64,000 nt of DNA from CAVQBC01 sp963848415 (lineage in GTDB: Bacteria; Actinomycetota; Thermoleophilia; Solirubrobacterales; Solirubrobacteraceae), in assembly GCA_963848415.1 (NCBI GenBank), contig CAWKDN010000001.1:2666001-2730000 (forward strand). Direction: 5' to 3'. Positions 6,697 through 15,622 of this stretch are shown here, piece by piece. The notes under the pieces are model-generated. The model made no database searches. It saw only the letters and a list, made by a program, of their open reading frames with translations, and was not told the DNA's origin. Each line of letters begins with the position of its first letter. Within the stretch, counting starts at the first letter, position 1. Both the position numbers and the translations under genes were made by a program.

Positions 6697-9522
6697 ATGA
6701 CGGCCAGCGCGATCAGGGACAAGGTCCGGCCCGCGCCTGAGCAGGCGGCGGGCTATGACGCGTTCCTGTCCTACAGCCACGCCGCCGACGGGCGGCTCGC
6801 GCCCGCGTTGCAGCAGGCGCTGCAGACGATGGCCAAGCCCTGGTATCGCCGGCTCGCCCTGCGGGTGTTTCGCGATCAGACGAGCCTCTCCGCGACGCCC
6901 GAGCTGTGGGGCTCGATCCAGCAGGCGCTCGCGTCGTCGCGGGTGTTCATCTTCCTGGCGTCGCCGCAGGCCGCGGCGTCGCCGTGGGTCGAGCAGGAGG
7001 CGGCGTGGTGGCGCGCGAACCGCGACCGCGAAGCGTGCTTCGTCGCGCTGACCGACGGCGAGCTCGACTGGGACGACGTGCGCGGCGACTTCATCGAGGG
7101 CTCTTCGGTCCCGCCGTCGCTGCGCGGGTGGTTCGCGTCCGAGCCGCTGTGGGTCGACCTGCGCTGGGCCCGCACCGAGCAGCACCTGTCGCAACGCGAC
7201 CCGCGGTTCCGCGATAGCGTCGCCGACCTCGCGGCGCCGCTGCACGGCCTCCCGAAGGACGAGCTCGTCGGCGAGGACATCCGCCTGCACCGGCGCGCGA
7301 TGCGCCTGGCGCGCGGGGCGGCCGCGGCGCTCGTCGTCCTCACCCTTCTCGCCGCGGTGGCCGCCGTCGTCGCGGTCATTCAGCGCAACACCGCCCGCGA
7401 CCAGACGAGCCTCGCGACCGCCCGGCAGATCGGCGCGACCGCCACCGGCGCGCTCTCCTCGCGGCTCGACATCGCCAACGGGCTGGCCGCCGAGGCCTAC
7501 GCACGCCGCCCGACCGACCAGACCGAGGCGGCGCTCTTCGCGGCCGTGTCGGCTAGCCCGCACCTCGTCCGCATCCGCTCGGCCGGCGCGGAGGTCAGGC
7601 GCCTGACGCCCGGCGTCGAAGCGGACGAGATGCTCGTCGCCGACGCCCGTGGCCGGGTGCGCACGTGGTCGCTGCGCGATGGGCGCTTCGGCCCCTCGCT
7701 CGTCCAGGGCGACGCTCCTGTCCGGGCCGTGCGCGTCAGCCCGTCCCGAGAGCTGCTGGCCGTCGGCGACGAGGCCGGGAGGATCTCCGTGCTGGCGCTG
7801 ACGGGAGAGGCGGAGCCGCGGCGCTTCCGGATCCGCGGCACGGTGGACGACGTCGCGATCGACAGCCGGAGTCGGTGGCTCGCCGCTGTGGGTGAGCAAA
7901 GCGGCGTGACGCTCTTCGACTTCCGCAGCGGCCGCCAGACGGCGCGCGTCGAGCCCGACTTCCTGCCCGGTGTGGTCCGGTTCACCCAGCAAGGGAGCAT
8001 TCTCGTCGTCGGATCGATCGGGGGCGCGACCCAGCGGTTCCTCGTGCCGCTCCTGTGGAGCCTCGGCGAGCCAACCGCAAGTAGTACCCCTGCCAACGAC
8101 TTCGCCGAGGCATGGTCGGCGGACCGGCGCTTCTTCGGGCTGCACAAGTTCGGCATGCGCGTCCGGGACACCGAGGCTGGGGGTCGCGAGCGGTTCTACC
8201 CCCTGGACACCGGCAGCTCGGCGACCGCCGTGGCCGTCGGGCCGAAGGCGCAACGTACAGCGGTCGCCGCCGGAGGCGTGATCACCGTTCTCCGTGAGCG
8301 TGAGGCGGAGGCCGGCAACATATTCGGCGATGCCGGCGGCCAGGTCGCCGACTCCTTCACCGGCCTGTCGACCACTGTGTCACAGCAGATGTTCGCGGCC
8401 GATGGCCGCCGCCTCGTCTCGGCCGCCGGTGATCTGCTCGCCCTGTGGAACCCCGCTCAGCGCTCGAGGATCGCGCACCGGGTCCCGGCGGTTGAGCTCC
8501 CGGACCCGTTCAACCTGGTGGTCCCGCCCGGAATCGCGACAAGCACCGACGGCGCGCATGTGCTCGTCGGCGACGAGGACGGAGCGCTCACGGTCGTCGC
8601 GGCGCGTACGGGTCAGCGAGCCGGCCACGTGGAGTCGGACTCGCTGCTCGGCGGTCCTCGGTCGTCGGTCGGCGTGCTGCTCGAGGACGACGGGCGGACA
8701 GCGACCGTCGTCGATGACGACTCCGTCGACCAGATCGACGTCGTGGCCGGGGAGACGTCGGCATCGGTCCTGATCGACACCGATGACAACGTCACAGCAG
8801 TCCTCCGCGGACCCGGCGGTCGGCCTCTGGTCGTGTTCGACGACGGCGCCGCAGCGATCGTCGACATCGCCGGCGGACGGCTCCGTCCGACCGTGAAGGC
8901 CATTCCGGGAGCGACCGGCGAGAACTCGCTGTTCGTCACTGACATCGCCTTCGCGCAGGAGCGCGGGACGCTGTACGCGGCGGTCGGCGAGCGCCTGTGG
9001 GTCACCGACTTGAAAACGCGCCGGCGCGCGGCGTGGCGGCCGCCCGCCGGCGTTGAGGTCGCGTCGGCAGCGGTCGCGAACGACGGACAGACGGTCGTGA
9101 CCTCCGACGAGGGCGCAGCCGCGCATGTCTGGGATCCGCGGACCCGCAGCGTGGCGCGGACGCTCGATACGGGGCCGGTCTCGTCGGTGCACCTCGACCC
9201 GTCGGGGCGCTGGCTCGTCGCGCTCCAGCGCAACGGCGCCATGAGCGTGTGGCACCCGTCCAGCGGCGCGAAGCTCGGCGAGGCTCCGCTCGCCGACACG
9301 CAGGTCGGCATCCAGCAGCGCGGCGTGAGCAGCCAGACGGCGGTCGCCTTCGCGCGGGACGGCACCATCTGGACGGGGATCACGGGCCAGGGCCTCTACG
9401 CCTGGAGCATGTCCCCGAAGGCGTGGCTGCGCTCGACGTGCGAGACGGCGGGCCGCGCGCTCACGCGCGAGGAATGGCAGCGTTACCTCGGCGTCCCGTA
9501 CGAGCCGAAGAGCCGCTGCTGA
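6697..9522 (+). CDS. TIR domain - transmembrane - beta-propeller protein
   Basis: 941 residues from the ATG at 6697 (an in-frame ATG at 6673 is an alternative; GAGG lies eight bases before 6697). Residues 20-180 are a bacterial TIR domain: box 1 YDAFLSYSHA, box 2 RVFRDQTSLSATPELW and the segment SPWVEQEAAWW, in which Glu101 sits where NAD-cleaving TIR enzymes carry their catalytic glutamate. Residues 207-229 form one transmembrane helix, followed by a short basic linker. Residues 270-910 are repeated beta strands of a WD40-like propeller, and the protein ends in a Cys-rich tail (CETAGRALTREEWQRYLG) common in actinobacterial WD40 proteins. The TIR lies N-terminal and probably cytosolic. Such TIR-sensor fusions are often abortive-infection effectors; that role here is inference. 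Confidence 0.85.
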   Translation: MTASAIRDKVRPAPEQAAGYDAFLSYSHAADGRLAPALQQALQTMAKPWYRRLALRVFRDQTSLSATPELWGSIQQALASSRVFIFLASPQAAASPWVEQEAAWWRANRDREACFVALTDGELDWDDVRGDFIEGSSVPPSLRGWFASEPLWVDLRWARTEQHLSQRDPRFRDSVADLAAPLHGLPKDELVGEDIRLHRRAMRLARGAAAALVVLTLLAAVAAVVAVIQRNTARDQTSLATARQIGATATGALSSRLDIANGLAAEAYARRPTDQTEAALFAAVSASPHLVRIRSAGAEVRRLTPGVEADEMLVADARGRVRTWSLRDGRFGPSLVQGDAPVRAVRVSPSRELLAVGDEAGRISVLALTGEAEPRRFRIRGTVDDVAIDSRSRWLAAVGEQSGVTLFDFRSGRQTARVEPDFLPGVVRFTQQGSILVVGSIGGATQRFLVPLLWSLGEPTASSTPANDFAEAWSADRRFFGLHKFGMRVRDTEAGGRERFYPLDTGSSATAVAVGPKAQRTAVAAGGVITVLREREAEAGNIFGDAGGQVADSFTGLSTTVSQQMFAADGRRLVSAAGDLLALWNPAQRSRIAHRVPAVELPDPFNLVVPPGIATSTDGAHVLVGDEDGALTVVAARTGQRAGHVESDSLLGGPRSSVGVLLEDDGRTATVVDDDSVDQIDVVAGETSASVLIDTDDNVTAVLRGPGGRPLVVFDDGAAAIVDIAGGRLRPTVKAIPGATGENSLFVTDIAFAQERGTLYAAVGERLWVTDLKTRRRAAWRPPAGVEVASAAVANDGQTVVTSDEGAAAHVWDPRTRSVARTLDTGPVSSVHLDPSGRWLVALQRNGAMSVWHPSSGAKLGEAPLADTQVGIQQRGVSSQTAVAFARDGTIWTGITGQGLYAWSMSPKAWLRSTCETAGRALTREEWQRYLGVPYEPKSRC

Positions 9523-9721
9523 GCTACCGCGCGTCCTCCTGGATATTGCACGCCAGCCAAAGTGCGCTCGCCGGAGTCCTTCGGCATGGACGCACCTCAT
9601 CGCTAAGGGACGGCCACGGCCGTCGGCGCGACGCAGGGCCGCTTTGGACTGCAATGAAAGAGGGCCTCTCGGTGACAAGCTCAGCGTGTCATCGAGGAGC
9701 GACACGAGGAGGCCCGTTCGC

Positions 9722-9830
9722 ATGTTGCACGCTGGATTGGATTTGGTCGACGCCGGCTGGACGTCTGCTTGGTCGACGACGCCGGTGAGCTGGTCGAGGC
9801 AGGAGCAGCAGCGCTGTGCAGCGCTCGCCA
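9722..9830 (+). mobile_element. 5' remnant of an IS110-family transposase
   Basis: ATG at 9722 opens MLHAGLDL, the characteristic start of IS110 DEDD transposases (first catalytic Asp). After one frameshift the next frame reads RRLDVCLVDDAGELVEAGAA, the expected continuation. Beyond about 9830 similarity ends. The rest of 9523-10003 holds nothing I can identify; the 60 bases before the ATG may be the left end of the element. The fragment cannot encode an active recombinase. Confidence 0.65.
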
Positions 9831-10003
9831 CTCTCGCAACGGACGACAAGCAGCAGCGCGCTACGCCTGGCCTCCAAACGCCCGTTGCCCCTTGTCCCAA
9901 TGACGGACCGTCTGCGGGACAGGCGCGCGGCACGTCCAGTTCAGCGTGAGGAGTTCGGGTTGGCGGCGCGCTCCCTGCTGCCCCGGTCGTCGGGTCGTCG
10001 AGG

Positions 10004-10702
10004 TCAACGGTCGGCGTCGGGCAGGTCGCGGAGTTCGTCGCGGAAGGCGCGGATCGCGGCGGCCATCTGCGCCGCCGCCGCCTCTCCCTCGCCCGCTTCG
10101 AGTGCGGCAAGCAGGGTCCGGTGTTCAGTCCGCACCCGCTGCCCGTGGCCGGCCGCTCCCGCGCGCAGTGCGGCCAGGCGCGCTCGGTCGGAGTCGTCGA
10201 GGAGTCGGGCGACGATGGCGGCGGCCCGCCGGTTGCCGGCCGCCTCGGCGACCGCGACGTGCACCGCTCGGTTGGCCGCCATGAAGCGCTCGACGGAGTT
10301 GGGGTCGGCGAGGTCGAGCGCGGGCGCGGTCAGCGCCCGCAGCTCGTCGAGCTCTTGGAGCGGGATGCGTCCGGCCGCCGCGGCGGCCGCGGGCGGCTCC
10401 AGCAGCAGCCGCAGGTCGTAGATCTCGCGGACGTCGCGCAGCGTGAGCGGAGCGACATGTGCCCCCGGCGGGGCTCGGCGACCACGAGGCCCTCGACCCG
10501 CAGCCGTGCCAGCCCCGCCCGAACCGCCGCCTGGTGAAGCCGAACTGCTCGACAAGCTGCGCCTCGGACACCGCCGTGCCCGGCGGAAGCTCCAGCCGGA
10601 GATCGCCCGCCGCAGCCGGGCGTGCGCCGCGACGCCGGACCCGAGGCGGTTGGCGTCCTGCCCGCGGGGTTCCTGTCCGGCGGCGGCGACATCACCGCGC
10701 AT
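10004..10702 (-). pseudogene. GntR-family (FadR/FCD) regulator with several frameshifts
   Basis: The C-terminal two thirds is a clean FCD effector domain (LTLRDVREIYDLRLLLEPPA, then NRAVHVAVAEAAGN and HRTLLAALEAGE, with the metal-binding His residues of that domain). The winged-helix DNA-binding part is present but split over three frames: ELPPGTAVSEAQLVEQFGFT, then AAVRAGLARLRVEGLVVAEP, then the FCD frame. At least three one-base shifts lie between 10440 and 10600. All consensus residues of the HTH survive. It is divergent from the dialkylglycine-decarboxylase-like gene, whose operator-like palindromes lie between them, so it is the probable regulator of that gene. Confidence 0.75.
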
Positions 10703-10703
10703 C

Positions 10704-10737
10704 TTGACATGTCAACCCGATCTTGCTGACATGTCAG
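10704..10737 (+). promoter_or_regulatory. Two perfect palindromes overlapping a promoter
   Basis: TTGACATGTCAA (10704-10715) and CTGACATGTCAG (10726-10737) are each perfect 12-bp palindromes sharing the core TGACATGTCA, with centres 22 bp (two helical turns) apart. They fill the gap between the divergent GntR regulator and the aminotransferase. TTGACA at 10704-10709 and TGACAT at 10727-10732, with 17 bases between, can serve as -35 and -10 boxes; the start of transcription would then fall at about 10739-10740, at the ATG, giving a leaderless message. Both palindromes cover promoter elements, as expected of a repressor operator. Confidence 0.7.
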
Positions 10738-10739
10738 CC

Positions 10740-12096
10740 ATGACCACAGCTGCGAAGCCCGGTGCGGCCTCCACTGAAGAGCGGCGCGCCGACCGCGACC
10801 TGCTCATCCGCTACGGGGCGACGTTTCCCGACTTCCTCGTCGAGTCGCGCGGCGGGCAGCCTGGCTGACCACCGAGGGCGGCCGGCGCATCCTCGACTTC
10901 ACCTCCGGCCAGATGTGCGCGACCCTCGGCCACGGGCATCCCGGAGATCCTCGCGCGCTGCGGGAAGCCAGCGGGCGGGTCGTGCACCTGTTCAGCGGCT
11001 TCCTCTCCCGCGACGTCATCGAACTGGCGCGCGAGCTGATGGCGATCGCTGCCCGAACCGCTGGCGCGCGCGATGTTCCTGTCGACCGGCGGCGAGGCCA
11101 ACGAGGCGGCGCTGCGGCTGGCAAAGCTGCACACCGGCGGCCACGAGGTGCTGGCCTTCGCCGGATCCTGGCACGGGATGACCGCCGGCGCGTCGTCGAG
11201 CACCTACAGCGCCGGCCGGCGCGGCTACGGGCCCGCGCTGCCCGGCACGATGGCGCTGCCCGACCCCAACCCCTACCGCTGCCCGATCGCGCACTGCCGC
11301 GACCGCTGCGACCTCACCTGCCTGGACACCGGCATGGCGCTGGCCGACGCCCAGTCGGTCGGCGCGCCGGCCGCCGTGATCGTCGAGCCGATCCTCAGCG
11401 CCGGCGGCATCGTCCCGATGCCGCGACGGCTACCTCGCCCGCCTGAAGCGAGCACTGCGACCAGCGCGGGATGCTGCTGATCGTCGACGAGGCGCAGACC
11501 GCGCTCGGGCGGGTCGGCACCATGTACGCCTTCGAGCAGCACGACGTCGTGCCCGACATCCTCACCCTGTAGAAGACGCTCGGCGGCGGGCTCCCGCTGG
11601 CCGCTACCGTCACCACCGACGCGATCGAGGCCGACGCGGCCGCGAAGGGCTTCCTGCACTTCACCTCGCACGTCTGCGACCCGCTGCCGGCCGCCGTCGG
11701 GCGGGCCGTGCTCGACACCGTGCTCGCCGAGGGCTGGCGGAGCGGGCGGTCGAACTCGGCGCGCGGCTGCGCGCCGGGCTCGAAGAGCTGCGGCAGCCGG
11801 CACGAGGCGATCGGCGACGTGCGCGGGGTCGGGCTGATGCTCGGCGTCGACCTGGTCGCCGACCGCGAGACCCGCGAGCCCGACACCGCCTACGGCGCCG
11901 CGGTCACCGAGCGTTGCCTGCAGCTCGGCGCTCAGCATGAACATCGTCAAGTTCGCCGGGCTGGGCAGCGTGCTGCGCATCGCCCCCCCGCTGACGGTCA
12001 GCGAGCGACGAAATCGACCTCGGCCTAGAGATCCTCGACCGGGCGCTGACCGACGTCGCGGCGGCGCCTACGACCACAGACCAAGGAGGTCGCTGA
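10740..12096 (+). pseudogene. 2,2-dialkylglycine-decarboxylase-like class III aminotransferase, disrupted
   Basis: Pieces in all three frames line up in order with PLP-dependent 2,2-dialkylglycine decarboxylase: DLLIRYGATFPDFLVE, LDFTSGQMCATLGHGHP, FLSTGGEANEAALRLAKLHT, SWHGMTAGASSSTYSAGRRG, VIVEPILSAGGIVP, MLLIVDEAQTALGRVGTMYA, and near the end a segment reading SMNIVKFAG then LRIAPPLTVSE. The enzyme decarboxylates and transaminates dialkylglycines. Besides many one-base shifts, an in-frame TAG (11570-11572) replaces the Ser codon immediately before the PLP-binding Lys of KTLGGG. The frame closes at 12094-12096 right before the ABC operon's Shine-Dalgarno. As given, no functional protein can be made; the conserved motifs make this either a recent pseudogene or a poor-quality stretch. 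Confidence 0.8.
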
Positions 12097-12097
12097 C

Positions 12098-13114
12098 ATG
12101 ATGACGATAGCCACAACCGCGAGGCCTGCAGCGCCTCGGTCAACCGGCGAGGCGTCGGCGCCTGCGGTTCGGGTGCGCGGTCTGCGCCGGACCTACGGGC
12201 ATGGGCCCTCTGCGTACGAGGCGGTCCGCGGGGTCGATCTCGATGTGCCGGCGGGATCGATCACCGCGCTGTTGGGCACCAACGGCGCTGGGAAGACCTC
12301 GACCCTGGAGGTGCTCGAGGGGCTGGCCGCGGCGACCGAGGGCGAGGTCAGCGTGCTGGGTCTTGACCCGATCGCCGACCGCGCCGCGATCCGGCGCCGT
12401 ACCGGGGTCCTGCTTCAGCGCAGCGGCTTCTCGGGCGACCTGACCGTCCGCGAGACGCTGCGGCTGTGGAGCGCGACGCTCACGTCCCCGCGCCCGGTCG
12501 AGGAGATGCTCGAGCGGCTCTCGCTGCAGCAGCGCGCTGACGTCCGCATGCTTGCCCTGTCGGGCGGTGAGACCCGCCGGGTCGATGTGGCGAGCACGTT
12601 GATGGGCAGCCCGGAGCTGGTGATCCTCGACGAGCCCACGACCGGCCTGGACCCCGAGAGCCGGCGGGACGTGTGGCGGCTGGTGTCTGACCTGCGCGAC
12701 GGCGGCGCCACCGTGCTGGTCACGACGCAGTACCTCGAGGAGGCCGAGACGCTGGCCGACCGGCTGGAGATCATGCACGCCGGACGGATCGTCCGCTCGG
12801 GGACACCGATCGAGATCGCGGCGGGGCACCCGTCGACGATCAGCTTCGCGCACGTCCCCGACGGGCCTGGCGACCTCGCCGGCGCCGGTCGCATCGTCCA
12901 CGAGTACGGGCGCACGACCATCGAGACTGACGCGCTGCAGAGCTCGCTGTCTGACCTGATGGCCTGGGCCACGCTCAACCAGGTCGCGCTCGACGATCTC
13001 GACGCGCGCAGCCCGAGCCTGGAAAGCGTGTTCCTCTCGATCGCCGACGGCCGCGACCCGGCCGACAGCCCTGCAGCGCAAGCCCAGCCCCTTCAGGAAG
13101 GAGCCCTGCGATGA
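12098..13114 (+). CDS. ABC transporter ATP-binding protein (DrrA-like)
   Basis: 338 residues. Walker A is GTNGAGKTST, the signature is LSGGETRRVDVA, Walker B is LVILDEPTTGLDPES, and the switch histidine is replaced: the H-loop reads VTTQYLEEAE, a form common in drug/lipid exporters of the DrrA/ABC-2 class. The C-terminal 240-320 part is the accessory domain usual in this class. The start ATG at 12098 has an excellent Shine-Dalgarno, AAGGAGGT, seven bases upstream. The stop overlaps the permease start by four bases (ATGA), so the two are translationally coupled. Confidence 0.92.
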   Translation: MMTIATTARPAAPRSTGEASAPAVRVRGLRRTYGHGPSAYEAVRGVDLDVPAGSITALLGTNGAGKTSTLEVLEGLAAATEGEVSVLGLDPIADRAAIRRRTGVLLQRSGFSGDLTVRETLRLWSATLTSPRPVEEMLERLSLQQRADVRMLALSGGETRRVDVASTLMGSPELVILDEPTTGLDPESRRDVWRLVSDLRDGGATVLVTTQYLEEAETLADRLEIMHAGRIVRSGTPIEIAAGHPSTISFAHVPDGPGDLAGAGRIVHEYGRTTIETDALQSSLSDLMAWATLNQVALDDLDARSPSLESVFLSIADGRDPADSPAAQAQPLQEGALR

Positions 13115-13911
13115 CCACCCTCACCGTTGCCGATCGTTTCTCGGTGCGGCGGACCGCGAGCCTGACGCGCTGGAACGCGGTGCTGCTCACGCGCAACCGG
13201 CTCGCGTTCGTCTACGCCGTGGTGCTGCCGCTGCTGCCGCTTGGCCTGCTGTTCACCGGCGAGCGCGGCTCCCCGTCGGTGGGCGCGGGCGCGATCGTGA
13301 CCATGTTGCTGGTCATCGCGTTGTTCCCCATCTACTACAACGTGCTCTCCCAGTTCGTCAACCGCCGCGACGAACTCGTGCTCAAGCGCATGCGCACCGG
13401 CGAGACACGCGACACCGAGCTGCTCGCCAGCATCGCCCTGCCAGGAGCGATCAGCGCGCTCATCCTCAGCGCGGTCGCCGTCCCGATCGCCGCCGCTCTC
13501 GGCCAGTCGCTGCCGCTCAACCCGGTGCTCTACGCGGCGCTGGCACTGCTAGCGGTCAGCATGTTCACCGCCTTCGCCTACTGGACCGCGGCATGGACCC
13601 GAAACGCCGAGGCCGCACAGCTGACCAGCCTGCCGCTCATCCTCCTGGCCTCCATCGGGCCGATGACCACCACGATCCCCGACATGCCCGACTGGCTCCG
13701 CGAGATCCTCTCGCTCACCCCGGGCGCCGCGATGTCAGACCTCATAAGGACCGGCTGGTTCGGCCTCGACGGCCCCAACGCCACCGAGACGACGCTCACC
13801 CTCACCCAAACTTGGGGCCAAGCGACCGAACCGCTGCTCGTGATCGCCGCCTGGACGATCCTCGCCGTCACGCTCGCCCGCCGCTCGATGCGATGGGAAC
13901 CGCGCACCTGA
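13111..13911 (+). CDS. ABC-2 type transporter permease
   Basis: 266 residues with six hydrophobic segments (for example FVYAVVLPLLPLGLLF, IVTMLLVIALFPIYYNVL, and LLVIAAWTILAVTLA near the end). The loop RRDELVLKRMRTGE after the second segment is the charged elbow typical of ABC-2 permeases (DrrB class). It forms the membrane half of the exporter with the ATPase at 12098-13114, starting inside that gene's stop codon. The substrate cannot be deduced; related systems export drugs, lipids or antibiotics. No gene downstream on the same strand belongs to the operon: 13912-14095 holds no gene. Confidence 0.9.
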   Translation: MTTLTVADRFSVRRTASLTRWNAVLLTRNRLAFVYAVVLPLLPLGLLFTGERGSPSVGAGAIVTMLLVIALFPIYYNVLSQFVNRRDELVLKRMRTGETRDTELLASIALPGAISALILSAVAVPIAAALGQSLPLNPVLYAALALLAVSMFTAFAYWTAAWTRNAEAAQLTSLPLILLASIGPMTTTIPDMPDWLREILSLTPGAAMSDLIRTGWFGLDGPNATETTLTLTQTWGQATEPLLVIAAWTILAVTLARRSMRWEPRT

Positions 13912-14095
13912 TCCGTCGACCGACTCGCACCACCACCCTCATCGCGTCCTCTCTCTCTTCACGCCTGAGTTCATGGTGGCTGCCGGCAGTTGCCCATGAC
14001 GATCGTCTGACGAGACATGCGCCGCTTCGAGGAGTTCGAGTGGGTGGGATCCGAACGGCCGGGTCACGCAGCGACGAGCGACTTGCTCTCGCCGC

Positions 14096-14729
14096 TCAGC
14101 CGAGCAGCGCGTCGAGCTCGGCGACGACCTGCTCGGTGCTGCGGAAGTACACGGCGTGCAGGCCGAGCGCGCTCGCCGCGGAGACGTTGACCTCGACGTC
14201 GTCGACGAACGCGCACGCCGCCGCCGGCAGGCCGAGGCGCTCGAGCGTGAGCTCGTAGATCGCGGGCTCGGGCTTGCGCATGCCGACGAAGGCCGAGTCC
14301 ACGACCAGCTCGAAGAGCTCGTCGATCGGCAGCATCGCGCGCCAGCGCGGCTCCCACTCGCGCACGTTGTTGGTGAGGATCGCCAGCCGCAGGCCGCGCT
14401 CGTGCAGGCCGCGGTAGTAGGCGAGCAGCGGCTCGTTGACCTCCATCTGGGCGAACCAGCGTTCGCCGAAGGCGTGCAGCGGCACCTCGCGGCCGGTCAC
14501 GGCGACCAGCCCGCGCCCGAGCGCGTCGAGGAACTGCCTGCTCGGAGAGCTCGCCGCGCTCGAGCCCGTAGAGCGGGTTCTCGCCCGCCGCCGTCGTCGC
14601 GTGCGCCATCGCCCGGCCGAGATCGGCGGGGCCGACGCCCATCTCCTCGCGCATGCCGTCGAAGGCGGCGCTGATCGGCAGCGTGAGCACGCCGCCGAAG
14701 TCGCTGATGACGGCGCGCAGCCCGGTCAC
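14096..14729 (-). pseudogene. HAD-family hydrolase (subfamily IA), one frameshift
   Basis: Start GTG at 14729 inside the stop of the preceding gene (GTGA overlap). Motif I is VISDFGGVLTLP (Asp nucleophile; the second Asp of DxD is replaced by Gly as in the epoxide-hydrolase-N-domain-like phosphatases), motif II AILTNN, motif III the Lys of GMRKPEPAIYEL and motif IV FVDDVEVNVSAA. The frame is lost near 14541 (GELSEQ followed one base away by QFLDALGRGLVAV) and the rest is intact to 14096; corrected length is about 210 residues, normal for the family. It probably dephosphorylates a small phosphometabolite. A homopolymer-type indel is the simplest explanation of the break. Confidence 0.75.
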
Positions 14730-15622
14730 GCGCGCCGCAGGACGTCGTAGCGCCCCACTCCGCCGCGGCCCGCGACGTGCCAGCCGAAGAAGGCGGAGTC
14801 CAGGCGCAGCTGGCCGAGCTCGAGCGTCGAGCCGCACAGGACCTCGCCCGCGACGCGGTGCACCTCGTCCTCCTCGCCGCCCATCCACAGCTCGAGGCCG
14901 GCACGCCGCTGGCGCCCGTCGGCATCGGAGGTGGTCGAGAGCCGCGGCTCGTCCACGCGCTCGGGCTCGGCGTCGAGCAGCGCGGCCCAGGTCGCCTCCT
15001 CGGCGTGGGCGGCGGCGCCCGCCGGGCGGACGCCGACCAGCGTCATCCCCGTCCCGTCGTCCAGCCAGGCCGAGACCGTGCGCGCGAGCTCGATGCGCTT
15101 CCAGTCGGGCTCGCCCCACTGGTGCCCGCGCTGGCCGAGGCAGGCGACGTCCTGCGCGCGGCCGTCGAGCGTGACCGTCCCCTGCACGCGGCAGAGCTGC
15201 TCGTAGCCGGTCATGCCGCCGGCGCGGGCGGCGGGCTCGTCGTCGGCGAGCTCCGCCGGCGGCCCGGCCGCCTCGAAGCTCAGCGCGAAGCCGTGCCCGT
15301 CGCCGGCGTCGAGCGCGACGCGCCAGCGCTGAAGCGGGGCGTCGACGGAGGAGGTCATCCCCGGCAGGGCGAGCGCGGCGAAGTCGCTGCCCGGCGGCAG
15401 CTCCGTGCCGCCGTGGGCGACCGCCGCGACGGGCTGCCCGCCGGCGAACAGCAGCGCCAGCACGCTCCCGCGCCGGCCCTCGCCGCCGTCCGCCGCGGGC
15501 GACAGGCCCGCGCGCGCCAGCCCGAAGAGCCCCGTCGCGGGATCGCCCCAGGCGAACGTCACGGCGTCGGTGAACGCAGGGCCGACGCCTGGGCGGGCTC
15601 GCTCGTCCTCAGCCCCGGTCAC
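14726..15622 (-). CDS. CrtC/AttH-like lipocalin-fold protein (DUF7064-type)
   Basis: About 298 residues from the GTG at 15622, which overlaps the fxsA stop by 14 bases. The protein is a two-part beta-rich domain; the segment CLGQRGHQWGEPDWKRIELA is the H-x-WG-xx-W motif found in the AttH/hydroxyneurosporene-synthase-like superfamily (carotenoid 1,2-hydratase, tocopherol-cyclase-like folds). No catalytic role can be assigned with confidence; a hydrophobic-ligand binding or hydratase role is inference. No signal peptide. It sits in the middle of a three-gene minus-strand operon fxsA - this gene - HAD hydrolase with overlapping starts and stops. Confidence 0.6.
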   Translation of the reverse strand: MTGAEDERARPGVGPAFTDAVTFAWGDPATGLFGLARAGLSPAADGGEGRRGSVLALLFAGGQPVAAVAHGGTELPPGSDFAALALPGMTSSVDAPLQRWRVALDAGDGHGFALSFEAAGPPAELADDEPAARAGGMTGYEQLCRVQGTVTLDGRAQDVACLGQRGHQWGEPDWKRIELARTVSAWLDDGTGMTLVGVRPAGAAAHAEEATWAALLDAEPERVDEPRLSTTSDADGRQRRAGLELWMGGEEDEVHRVAGEVLCGSTLELGQLRLDSAFFGWHVAGRGGVGRYDVLRRA

